Part shown: piece by piece, positions 1 through 7,551 of the stretch
Layout of the letters: each line of letters begins with the position of its first letter
How positions within the stretch are numbered: the first letter of the stretch is position 1
Source of the DNA: Demequina sp. TMPB413
GTDB taxonomy: Bacteria; Actinomycetota; Actinomycetes; Actinomycetales; Demequinaceae
Length of the DNA: 64,000 nt
NCBI RefSeq assembly: GCF_020447105.2
Contig: NZ_CP096184.1
Location: 124,001 to 188,000, forward strand
Reading direction: 5' to 3'
Program-made: the position numbers and the translations under genes
Notes under the pieces: model-generated
The model's input: only the letters and a program-made list of their open reading frames with translations
Told to the model about the DNA's origin: nothing
The model's database searches: none

Positions 1-602
1 ATCCCGCGGCGCCGATAGCCGAGGTGATGCAGCCCGGGCAGCCAGGGCGGGGCGAAGGCCGACTCGTCACCGTCGAGGGCTCGTGGGCGGCCGTCGATGT
101 CGCACTTGTGGCGGGAAAGCAGGTCGACGGCGTGGATGCGGTCTTGCTGGTGATGCCTCTCGAGGTTCCCGCGTCGGCCACCGGCACTGGAACGGCCGCC
201 ACCCTGCCCGTCCTGGTGGGGTGGAAGCCGGCAGACGACGTCGGCGACATTCCCCGCACAGGCGGGACGGTCGCAGTCGAGGGCTACGTGCGAGGGGGCG
301 AAGGCTCGGCGCCTGCTCCGCAGCGAGAAGACATCGATGGGGCGACGTGGGTCGGCTCGATGTCGACGGCGGCGCTTGCTCAGGAGTGGCCGACCCCCGT
401 CTACACCTACTTGGTGGTGGCCGAGACCCCTGCCCCTGGTTGGCGAGCCATGCCAGAGCCGCCAGCGCAGAGCAGCTTTGACATTCGCTCGCTGACCTAC
501 GCCGCCGAGTGGTGGCTGTTCGGCGTCTTCGGCGCGGCCCTTGCCTTGCGGTGGATACGGGACAATGGTCGTGCATCGCCGAGTCAAGAGGAGAGCACGT
601 GA
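1..602 (+). CDS. SURF1 family protein, 5' end missing
   Basis: The reading frame is open to the left window edge, so only the C-terminal part is present. SURF1 proteins are inner-membrane factors for assembly of haem-copper cytochrome c oxidase. The visible part has the family layout: a hydrophilic extracytoplasmic domain with a GRLVTVEGSW stretch near the start and a VLVGW strand, then a C-terminal membrane helix preceded by the typical DIRSLTYAAEWWLFG motif. A short charged tail follows. The stop codon overlaps the GTG start of the next gene. The family call rests on this motif pattern only; the N-terminal membrane helix lies outside the window. Confidence 0.72.
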   Translation, partial: PAAPIAEVMQPGQPGRGEGRLVTVEGSWAAVDVALVAGKQVDGVDAVLLVMPLEVPASATGTGTAATLPVLVGWKPADDVGDIPRTGGTVAVEGYVRGGEGSAPAPQREDIDGATWVGSMSTAALAQEWPTPVYTYLVVAETPAPGWRAMPEPPAQSSFDIRSLTYAAEWWLFGVFGAALALRWIRDNGRASPSQEEST

Positions 603-943
603 CCGCAGTAGCCCCCGTCGATGGCACTCTCAGCCGCTATCGCATCATGGCGTTCATTACCGGCTCTTTCCTGCTCTTGCTTACCGCCGTCACCCTCATC
701 AAGTACATCGGCCTGGCTTTCGATTGGGAGCACGAAGGCTTTTGGGGTTTCGCCACCATGATCGGCATCGTTCACGGCTGGATCTTCATCGTCTACGTCG
801 CTGCGTGCGCGTTCCTGTGGATGCGGATGAAGTGGCCCTTCGGGCGGCTGGTCACCATGGTGCTCGGCGGCGTCGTCCCGGGCATGTCCTTCGTGATGGA
901 GCGCCGCGTGTCTCGCGAAGTCGCCGCTAGCCTTAACCCGTGA
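599..943 (+). CDS. DUF3817 family small membrane protein
   Basis: This 114-residue protein starts at a GTG inside the SURF1 stop (GTGA overlap) with AGAGGAG just upstream. It has about three membrane segments (roughly residues 15-37, 50-72 and 82-102) and the family pattern of an RY-x-MAF start, a KYIG segment, a central HGW motif and a WPFGR loop. DUF3817 proteins are common in Actinobacteria, often beside guaA or cytochrome oxidase assembly genes; their function is unknown. The stop overlaps the guaA start by 4 bases, so SURF1, DUF3817 and guaA are probably co-transcribed. Confidence 0.8.
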   Translation: MTAVAPVDGTLSRYRIMAFITGSFLLLLTAVTLIKYIGLAFDWEHEGFWGFATMIGIVHGWIFIVYVAACAFLWMRMKWPFGRLVTMVLGGVVPGMSFVMERRVSREVAASLNP

Positions 944-2505
944 CTACCGCGCATCGTCCCGTCCTCGTCGTCGACTGCGGCGCCCAGTACGCCCAGCTGA
1001 TCGCCCGTCGCGTTCGCGAGGCGAACCTCTACTCCGAGATCGTGCCGCACGCCATGAGCGCGGCGCAGATGCTCGCCAAGGACCCTGCGGCGATCATCCT
1101 GTCAGGCGGCCCGTCGTCGGTGTACGAGGAGGGCGCTCCCACGGTCGATCCCGCGATTTACGACTCCGGCGTGCCCGTGATGGGGATCTGCTACGGATTC
1201 CAGCTGATGGCTCAAGCCCTTGGCGGCACGGTCGCCAAGACGGGGCTGCGGGAGTACGGACGCACCGTTGCCTCCGTGTCCGACGTGGGGATGACGCTGT
1301 CGGGAAGCCCCACCGAGCAGACGGTATGGATGAGTCACGGCGACTCGGTGCAAGCGGCACCAGCGGGATTCACGGTCCTCGCGTCGACCGAGGGCGCGCC
1401 CGTCGCCGCCTTCGAGCACACGGGCAGGCGACTTGCTGGGGTGCAGTGGCACCCCGAGGTCAAGCATTCGCCCCTGGGCCAGGCAGCGCTCGAGAACTTC
1501 CTGTATCGCGTCGCCGGCCTGACACCCGACTGGACCAGTTCAAGCGTCATCGATGAGCAAGTGGATCGCATCCGTGCCCAGGTGGGCTCGGGCCATGTGA
1601 TTTGCGGCCTATCAGGGGGAGTGGACTCGGCCGTGGCCGCGGCGATCGTGCAGAAGGCTGTCGGCGATCAGTTGACGTGCGTCTTCGTGGACCACGGACT
1701 TCTGCGCGAGGGCGAGGCCGAGCAGGTCGAGCGCGACTTCGTGGCCGCGACCGGCGTCCGTCTCGTGGTCGCGGACGAGCGTGACAGGTTCCTCGACGCT
1801 CTCGCGGGCGTGGTCGACCCCGAGACCAAGCGCAAGATCATCGGCCGCGAGTTCATTCGCGCTTTTGAGGCCGAGGCGCGCAAGCTCGTGCACGACGCTG
1901 GCCTTGGTGAAGAGGTCAGATTCCTGGTGCAGGGCACTCTCTACCCTGACGTGGTCGAGTCAGGCGGCGGCGAAGGCGCGGCCAATATCAAGAGCCACCA
2001 CAACGTCGGCGGCTTGCCAGACGACCTCAAGTTTGATCTGGTCGAGCCGCTACGCGCGTTGTTCAAGGACGAGGTGCGTGCCGTCGGCGCCGAACTCGGC
2101 CTCCCCGACGAGATCGTGTGGCGCCAGCCGTTCCCAGGCCCAGGGCTAGGAATTCGCATCATCGGCGAGGTCACTGGTCCACGACTGGAGATACTGCGCG
2201 CCGCCGACGCGATTGCCAGGGAGGAACTGTCGAAGGCTGGTCTTGATCGCGAGATCTGGCAGTGCCCTGTGGTGCTGCTCGCCGACGTTCGCTCGGTGGG
2301 CGTTCAGGGCGACGGGAGGACGTACGGACATCCCGTGGTGCTGCGTCCCGTGTCGTCGGAGGACGCCATGACGGCCGATTGGACGCGCCTTCCCTACGAG
2401 GTTCTGGCCCACATTTCCAACCGCATCACCAACGAGGTGGCCGAGGTCAACAGGGTGGTGCTCGACGTCACCAGCAAGCCGCCTGGCACGATCGAGTGGG
2501 AGTAA
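940..2505 (+). CDS. guaA: GMP synthase (glutamine-hydrolysing)
   Basis: GuaA converts XMP, ATP and glutamine to GMP in the last step of guanine nucleotide synthesis. At 521 residues it has the usual length. The N-terminal class I glutamine amidotransferase has the nucleophile Cys84 in GICYGF and the His171/Glu173 pair in QWHPE. The ATP pyrophosphatase P-loop is SGGVDS at residues 225-230, and the C-terminal XMP-binding dimerisation domain ends in KPPGTIEWE. The GTG start overlaps the preceding stop (GTGA), implying translational coupling. All catalytic motifs are intact. Confidence 0.97.
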   Translation: MTTAHRPVLVVDCGAQYAQLIARRVREANLYSEIVPHAMSAAQMLAKDPAAIILSGGPSSVYEEGAPTVDPAIYDSGVPVMGICYGFQLMAQALGGTVAKTGLREYGRTVASVSDVGMTLSGSPTEQTVWMSHGDSVQAAPAGFTVLASTEGAPVAAFEHTGRRLAGVQWHPEVKHSPLGQAALENFLYRVAGLTPDWTSSSVIDEQVDRIRAQVGSGHVICGLSGGVDSAVAAAIVQKAVGDQLTCVFVDHGLLREGEAEQVERDFVAATGVRLVVADERDRFLDALAGVVDPETKRKIIGREFIRAFEAEARKLVHDAGLGEEVRFLVQGTLYPDVVESGGGEGAANIKSHHNVGGLPDDLKFDLVEPLRALFKDEVRAVGAELGLPDEIVWRQPFPGPGLGIRIIGEVTGPRLEILRAADAIAREELSKAGLDREIWQCPVVLLADVRSVGVQGDGRTYGHPVVLRPVSSEDAMTADWTRLPYEVLAHISNRITNEVAEVNRVVLDVTSKPPGTIEWE

Positions 2506-2539
2506 TCCCGCTGGTCGGTCTCGAGAACTCGGTCCGTGT

Positions 2540-2752
2540 CTAGAACTCGGTGGGCTCGTGGTTGCTGCGGATGCCCGCCATCACGGCAGTGAGCAGCAGC
2601 CAGCCCCCGACGGCGCCGAGCCCGATGATCCATACGAGCTCCACATCGATCTTCTCGCCCGACAGCACGGCGATGGTGATGCCGCCGAATGCTGCGACGA
2701 TTGCGCCGATGAGCATGGACGTGAGGCGCTGAACTGGTCGGCGGCGAATCAT
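2540..2752 (-). CDS. small two-helix membrane protein
   Basis: This 70-residue protein has a basic N-terminus (MIRRRPVQRL) and two hydrophobic segments, about residues 11-30 and 38-58, with a short acidic C-terminus. Its ATG overlaps the stop of the upstream PspC-domain gene by 4 bases (ATGA), so the two are co-transcribed and probably translationally coupled. I recognise no family. The position suggests a membrane partner of the envelope-stress system encoded next to it, which is inference only. Confidence 0.6.
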   Translation of the reverse strand: MIRRRPVQRLTSMLIGAIVAAFGGITIAVLSGEKIDVELVWIIGLGAVGGWLLLTAVMAGIRSNHEPTEF

Positions 2753-4251
2753 GAGTAGACCTCCGTGATGACGATGGTGTTGGCGAATTCGTCGTCATAG
2801 ACGACGAGGTCAAGAACGGGGCCAGTGTTGTTGGCCAGCGTGAGGTGTTGCCCACCAGCGCCCCAGAAGTCGCACGTCAGGTCGCGATCGGGCCACACCA
2901 CGTGCGCCTGAGCGTCGCCCTGTCCCACTACGTTGAGGTCGGTGCCCACTGGGATGGACACGTAGGTCACACGGGTCACGACATCGACGGACGTGTCTTC
3001 GTCGAGCGATGTGAACGACAGGCGTGCAGTGCTCGAGGGATCGCTAGGTATTGAGGAGTCTTGGCGGCAGTCCCCGTTGAGGACGACCTCGCGGTACTGA
3101 TACGCGAAGTCCTCCGTGGCGTCGTACGTATCGACTTGCTCGACCCCGTCGCCAAAGTCGACGTCAAAGTGCAGCAGGCTGCCATCCTCCGCATAGGTCT
3201 CTCGCAACTCGTCGGCACCGGCGGCGACGACGGGCAGCGGGAGAGCCAACATGATCGTCATGAAGCCAAGGAAGCCGAGCTTGCGGCCGGCGAGGCTCAC
3301 CGCCATGAGGATGACCCCGAGTCCAGTCACCATCATCACGAACCACGCGGCCGCGGGGTGGACAGCCAGTTCGTTGCCGCGCTCCATGGCGACGGCGATC
3401 GCTGCGGAGAGCATGATCCACGCGAGCGAAGCCAAGTAGAAGCCCCTGCCAGGTCCCGGAACCCGGGGCAGTGCCGGCGGAGCAGGGGGCGCTGGCTGGA
3501 AAGAGGAGGGCTCGACGGGCGTGGAGAGTGAAGGCGGCACCGACGCGGATGCATTGCGCTGCGGCATGGCCGCGTACACAGGGGTGTTCGTGGAGCGGGG
3601 TGCGGCAGGGGACGCGGCGGTTGCTTCGGCGTCTGGTGACGCAGCGTCGGCGTTCTCCGCGTCAGGCGAAGAGCCGTCACCCGTGGCAGTGTCCGCCACC
3701 GGCGCTGAGTTGGCTTGAGTCCCTGGTGGTGGCGCGGCGGGAGTGGCGCCTGGATAGGGGGAAGCGTTTTGCGAACGCTTCACCATCGCGATGATGAACC
3801 ACACCACTCCACCCACGAAGGCGATGGGCACGAGAATCCCCAGAATGACGCTCAAGACGGCCCAGGGGGTGGAGTCGGAGAAGGGGAAGCCGGAGATGTT
3901 GAAGGGCACGGGGCTGTCGAGCTCGCTGAGCCCGATCAGCGTGAAGATCGCGATGCCGATGAGCGCGCCCACATTGGGGATGCCGCGGCCAAAGTTCTGG
4001 ATGATGATGTTGCCGCGCCTGTCGGGGAGCAGCGCCCACGCAGCGGCATAGGCGAGCAGCACGATTCCGTTGAGCACCACTGCAGCCACCGCAACGATGA
4101 TGCGGGCCGGGACCGTCGCCATTCCGACACGCTGTGCCACGCCATCGACGACGCCGCCCAAGAAGCCGTTGTCGCCGCGGGTGAGCCCCCACTCGCGGAT
4201 GGCTCGAAAGAAGCCTGCCTCGCGGGGTTGTTGCTCGGGTGGGGTGGTCAT
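2749..4251 (-). CDS. PspC-domain membrane protein, probable sensor-inhibitor of a three-component system
   Basis: This 500-residue protein has a PspC domain at about residues 8-75 (WGLTRGDNGFLGGVVDGVA followed by a long helix), two or three further helices, then a long Ala/Pro/Ser-rich linker (about 180-270). A second helix group follows, ending in a soluble beta-rich C-terminal domain. The start is chosen at the ATG with AGGAGG five bases upstream, not at the longer frame. It diverges from a histidine kinase and LuxR-type regulator. In Corynebacterium the PspC protein EsrI with EsrS and EsrR forms an envelope-stress system of this layout, and LiaFSR is analogous. The role is inferred from that arrangement. 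Confidence 0.75.
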   Translation of the reverse strand: MTTPPEQQPREAGFFRAIREWGLTRGDNGFLGGVVDGVAQRVGMATVPARIIVAVAAVVLNGIVLLAYAAAWALLPDRRGNIIIQNFGRGIPNVGALIGIAIFTLIGLSELDSPVPFNISGFPFSDSTPWAVLSVILGILVPIAFVGGVVWFIIAMVKRSQNASPYPGATPAAPPPGTQANSAPVADTATGDGSSPDAENADAASPDAEATAASPAAPRSTNTPVYAAMPQRNASASVPPSLSTPVEPSSFQPAPPAPPALPRVPGPGRGFYLASLAWIMLSAAIAVAMERGNELAVHPAAAWFVMMVTGLGVILMAVSLAGRKLGFLGFMTIMLALPLPVVAAGADELRETYAEDGSLLHFDVDFGDGVEQVDTYDATEDFAYQYREVVLNGDCRQDSSIPSDPSSTARLSFTSLDEDTSVDVVTRVTYVSIPVGTDLNVVGQGDAQAHVVWPDRDLTCDFWGAGGQHLTLANNTGPVLDLVVYDDEFANTIVITEVYS

Positions 4252-4315
4252 GAAGTCCTCCTGTGATCGTGTCTCCATGCTCGCCGCTGCAGCACGCGGA
4301 GCGCTATGAGGGAAG

Positions 4316-4335
4316 CCCCTGATTTCTCCCCTGAT
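4316..4335. promoter_or_regulatory. tandem CCCCTGAT boxes, possible regulator site
   Basis: Two exact copies of CCCCTGAT start at 4316 and 4328, twelve bases (about one helical turn) apart. They lie in the divergent control region between the PspC-domain gene and the kinase gene. On the minus strand they read ATCAGGGG and sit just upstream of a CATAGC element that could be the -10 region of the PspC gene. A direct-repeat operator for the adjacent LuxR-type regulator is plausible but unproven. Confidence 0.35.
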
Positions 4336-4413
4336 CTGTCGAGGCTCGCGTCCGGTGAGGTATCGGCCGCATGGGGGAGGCCCCAGCAGGGGGCCGTGTG
4401 TGACGATAGCGAC

Positions 4414-5430
4414 GTGAGCCAGTCCACGAGGATCGCGCGGCCGTTGCGCCGCGAGCCGCAACCCGCATCGTGGTGGCGTGCGCTCTTGGGCCTCGTGATG
4501 GTGACGATGGCTGGGGGACTCATGTCTCGCCGCTATGGCGCCGACGAGTTGGCGCCGTGGGCTTTGCCTGCGATCCTCTTCATCGCGGCGCTGGTCTTGG
4601 TATGGAGCCCGCTCGACGGCGCCGTGCAATCCGACCCTCGCCGTCCCGACGTCGTCAGCCTGTTCTCTCGCGACGCATGGGCACGCGTGGTGGTGGGCGT
4701 GGCGCTCGCCATCGGCGCGGTCGGCTGGTTTGCCCAGTGGGATTTCGGTGACAGGCCGCTATTGCGCGCGATCCTGGTGCCCGTTGCCGCGGTCGGCGCA
4801 GCGGCCCTGGTGCTCGCACCGTGGTGGATGCGACTGATTCGCCAGGTGTCGGTGGAGCGCGAGCAGCGAGTGCGCGAGTTCGAGCGCGCAGAGATTGCTG
4901 CTCACTTGCACGACTCCGTGCTACAAACCCTCACCCTGATCCGCGCGAAGGCGCACGAGCCGGAGGCGGTCGCGAGGCTTGCCCGCGCTCAAGAGCGCGA
5001 CCTGCGGGCCTACCTGTACCAGGAGCGACGATCAGAGGCCGACTCGGTAGCCACGGCGCTCACGACCGCCATGTCGGAGGTCGAGGACGCGCACGGCGTG
5101 GCCATCGACACCGTGCACGTGGGCGACGCCCCCACGTCCGACTCTTTGCGGGCGGTGGTGCGCGCTGCGCGTGAGGCGGCGACGAACGCCGCCCGGCACG
5201 GTAGCGAGCCCATCAGCGTGTACGCCGAACTCACGTCCGGCGCGTACGAGGTGTTTGTGCGCGATGCGGGGCCAGGCTTCGATCCTGAGAAGGTTGACCC
5301 CGACAGGGCGGGCATCCGACATTCGATCATGGGGCGCGTAGCGCGTCACGGGGGGACGGCTGCGGTGCACTCCGCGCCGAGGTCTCGCACAGAAGTGTCC
5401 ATCTGGATGCCGAGGAAGGAACAGCGATGA
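4414..5430 (+). CDS. NarL-type sensor histidine kinase (EsrS/LiaS-like)
   Basis: About 338 residues from the GTG at 4414. Four hydrophobic segments lie in the first 135 residues and have almost no extracytoplasmic loops, as in kinases that sense through a membrane partner. The HisKA_3 dimerisation box contains AHLHDSVLQ, with the phospho-acceptor His at about residue 166, and the ATPase N-box is REAATNAARHG. The G-boxes follow (RDAGPGFD and a later GIRHSIMGR). The start is uncertain: an ATG at 4306 is in frame, but GTG 4414 has a leaderless-type GACGAT element ending seven bases upstream. The stop overlaps the regulator start (ATGA). Confidence 0.85.
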   Translation: MSQSTRIARPLRREPQPASWWRALLGLVMVTMAGGLMSRRYGADELAPWALPAILFIAALVLVWSPLDGAVQSDPRRPDVVSLFSRDAWARVVVGVALAIGAVGWFAQWDFGDRPLLRAILVPVAAVGAAALVLAPWWMRLIRQVSVEREQRVREFERAEIAAHLHDSVLQTLTLIRAKAHEPEAVARLARAQERDLRAYLYQERRSEADSVATALTTAMSEVEDAHGVAIDTVHVGDAPTSDSLRAVVRAAREAATNAARHGSEPISVYAELTSGAYEVFVRDAGPGFDPEKVDPDRAGIRHSIMGRVARHGGTAAVHSAPRSRTEVSIWMPRKEQR

Positions 5431-6077
5431 GCGTTCGAGTGGTGATTGTCGATGACCACGACGTGATCAGGGTGGGCGTGAGGGAGTCCCTCGACGCCGA
5501 CATCGAGGTGGTGGGTGAGGGCCGTGACGTCGAGTCCGCGATCGCTGCGGTCACCACGCACCTGCCCGAGGTGGTGATCCTCGACGTCCACTTGCCCGGC
5601 GGGACCGGTGGAGGAGCCCTCGACGTGCTCGCGGAGATTCTGGGAAGGCCAGAGTCGCCCAAGGTGCTGGCGCTGTCGGTATCCGACGCTGCCGACGATG
5701 TGGTGGCGACGGTGCGTGCAGGCGCTCGCGGCTACGTCACCAAATCAATATCGGGCCCGGAACTGTCCGACGCTGTCAGACGAGTCCATTCGGGAGACGC
5801 GGTCTTCTCGCCACGGCTCGCTGGCTTCGTGCTCGACGCCTTCAACGCTGCTGGCGGCGAGGTCGCGCAGGCCGACGAGGACTTGGACAAGCTCACTGAG
5901 CGTGAGCAGGAGGTCATGCGACTTATTGCTCGCGGCTACACCTACCGCGAAGTGGCGGAAAAGCTCTTCATCTCCATCAAGACCGTCGAAACTCACGTGG
6001 GCAAAGTGCTCCACAAGCTGCAGTTGTCGAATCGCCATGAGCTCGCGAGATGGGCAGCCCAACGACGCATCGTCTGA
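5427..6077 (+). CDS. NarL/LuxR-family response regulator (EsrR/LiaR-like)
   Basis: This 216-residue regulator has a receiver domain with acidic pocket Asp9/Asp10 and phospho-acceptor Asp53 in ILDVHLPGG, and a switch Lys in VTKSIS. The C-terminal LuxR helix-turn-helix starts at LTEREQEVMRLIARG. It overlaps the kinase stop by 4 bases, so the pair is translationally coupled. With the divergent PspC gene it completes a three-component envelope-stress-type module. Its targets probably include the divergent promoter region. Confidence 0.92.
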   Translation: MSVRVVIVDDHDVIRVGVRESLDADIEVVGEGRDVESAIAAVTTHLPEVVILDVHLPGGTGGGALDVLAEILGRPESPKVLALSVSDAADDVVATVRAGARGYVTKSISGPELSDAVRRVHSGDAVFSPRLAGFVLDAFNAAGGEVAQADEDLDKLTEREQEVMRLIARGYTYREVAEKLFISIKTVETHVGKVLHKLQLSNRHELARWAAQRRIV

Positions 6078-6288
6078 CGACGAGCGCCCGTGTGTGACAT
6101 ATTGCATAGCGGACGGACGTGTGATCTCCTCCACAGGGTAAGCGTGCGCGGGCGGTCGCCAGGGCATTGAGTGCCGCCGCCCCCCGTTCTGGGGGCACGA
6201 ACGCCTGACTCGCGCGCGTCGGCTGCCGATTACCCTGGTGAAGAGCGTAAGGATGCGGTCAGCGAAGGTGTTTCCAGGAGGCATCGAG
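6078..6288. other. intergenic region with a hairpin and the diguanylate cyclase promoter
   Basis: No gene is seen here. An 11-base string (CCGTGTGTGAC at 6088-6098) is also found at 4394-4404, at the start of the kinase gene. A C5/G5 hairpin at 6179-6195 (GCCCCC, loop GTTCT, GGGGGC) and a larger imperfect stem around 6150-6183 could end transcription of the regulator gene, but no T-tract follows. A TACCCT -10-like element at 6230-6235 precedes the next gene by a leader of about 47 bases. Confidence 0.4.
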
Positions 6289-7497
6289 ATGAATCTCTGG
6301 AAGAAGAGGCGCCACGTGAGTGGTTCCGATGTCGCGCCGTTGACCCCCGCGCAGGTCCAGGTACTGCGCGACCGCCAAGAACACCTGGGCAGGCGAGCGG
6401 TGCGCTCCTTTGTGGTGGTGTGTTTCATCGGGGCGGTCTCCCATGTCGCGCTGTTCGCCAGTTTTGGTTCCGTCGAGTACCGCAGCATCATGTTGATTTC
6501 CGTCGTGGATGCGGTGCTGCTCGCTATCGCGTTTCTCATCATCCTCGAGGGCCACGAGACCCGAGGTGCCGTCATGGCGCTCATCGTGGCGACCCTTCAC
6601 ATGTTGTGGGTCGTCATGCACATCTCTGCCGCCGCCAGCGTCGAATCGATCTTGTTTCCTCTTGCCCTCGCGCCCTTCGTCATGATCCGAAAAGAGCTTC
6701 CTGCCCTCCGGCTGGCGCTTGCGACTTTTGCCATAGCCACGTACCTCGTGTGCGAGATTGTCTTTCCTTCCGGTTCCGCTCCTCACCAGCTTGACGGAGA
6801 GGTTGCGGACGCCTTCGCTCGCGGCAACAGGATCTCGGCGGGCGTGGCCGTGTTGGCGCTTGTCACGCTCTTCCAGTTGAGCCTGTCGTCGATGAGGCGC
6901 GTCCTCGAGGGCGCCGCGAGGTACGGCGAACTCCGTGCCACGACAGACGAACTCACCGGTGTCTATAACAGGCGGCCCATCATTGCGCAGTTGAGTCAAT
7001 GGGCCGAGCGAGGGCGCGGCAATTACGCCATCGCGCTGATCGACCTTGATCATTTCAAGACCATCAACGACGAATTCGGGCACGACTGCGGAGACACCGT
7101 GATCCAGGCAGTCGCCCTCACGCTGCGCAGCCACTTCCGCGAATCAGACATGGTGAGCCGATGGGGAGGCGACGAGTTCTTGGTGCTCATGCCCGGCGTG
7201 AGGCACGCCGACCTCTTGCCCGTCCTCGATCGACTCAGGCATGCCATCAATCTCATCGAGAAGCGGTGCAACGATCACGTCCACCATGTCACGGTGTCGA
7301 TCGGGGCCTCGATGGGTGCCATGGGTCAGAGCCCTGACGAATGCATCGCCGCAGCGGACCACGCCCTGTACCGCGCCAAGGAGGAGGGCCGGAACAAAGT
7401 CGTGGCCGTGGGGGTCAGCGAGCCGACCCACGCCCTCGGTAGGCCGTCTCCTGACGAGCCGGTGACGCCTCCTGCCGGGTTGACGCACCACCGCTAG
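6289..7497 (+). CDS. membrane-bound diguanylate cyclase (GGDEF domain)
   Basis: It makes cyclic di-GMP from two GTP. I start it at the ATG preceded by GGAGG, giving 402 residues. Six or so hydrophobic segments fill residues 30-205. A C-terminal GGDEF domain follows, with a TDELTGVYNRR entry motif, DLDHFKTIND, and the intact signature RWGGDEF. An RESD sequence lies five residues before GGDEF and matches the RxxD inhibitory I-site, so product feedback is expected. No EAL domain is fused. The helical sensor is not a family I can name. A proline-rich tail of about 25 residues ends the protein. Confidence 0.92.
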   Translation: MNLWKKRRHVSGSDVAPLTPAQVQVLRDRQEHLGRRAVRSFVVVCFIGAVSHVALFASFGSVEYRSIMLISVVDAVLLAIAFLIILEGHETRGAVMALIVATLHMLWVVMHISAAASVESILFPLALAPFVMIRKELPALRLALATFAIATYLVCEIVFPSGSAPHQLDGEVADAFARGNRISAGVAVLALVTLFQLSLSSMRRVLEGAARYGELRATTDELTGVYNRRPIIAQLSQWAERGRGNYAIALIDLDHFKTINDEFGHDCGDTVIQAVALTLRSHFRESDMVSRWGGDEFLVLMPGVRHADLLPVLDRLRHAINLIEKRCNDHVHHVTVSIGASMGAMGQSPDECIAAADHALYRAKEEGRNKVVAVGVSEPTHALGRPSPDEPVTPPAGLTHHR

Positions 7498-7536
7498 CAA
7501 CTGCTCCCGGCGTGCGCCGTTGTCGGATGCGACGCC

Positions 7537-7542
7537 TAGACT
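7537..7542 (+). promoter_or_regulatory. -10 element TAGACT of pcrA
   Basis: TAGACT ends nine bases before the ATG at 7552. With the usual distance from -10 to transcription start, the mRNA would begin within about three bases of the ATG, and no ribosome binding site is seen. This is an almost leaderless arrangement. Confidence 0.5.
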
Positions 7543-7551
7543 GGTGCCGCC

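Noticed and set aside
6179-6198. Hairpin GCCCCC-loop-GGGGGCACG similar to the one at 48618-48638 as members of a repeat family
   Set aside because: Only a 6-pair stem plus three flanking bases are shared; G/C hairpins of this size recur by chance in DNA of this composition.
6100-6280. Possible cyclic di-GMP riboswitch before the diguanylate cyclase gene
   Set aside because: The conserved core segments of the GEMM classes are not present.
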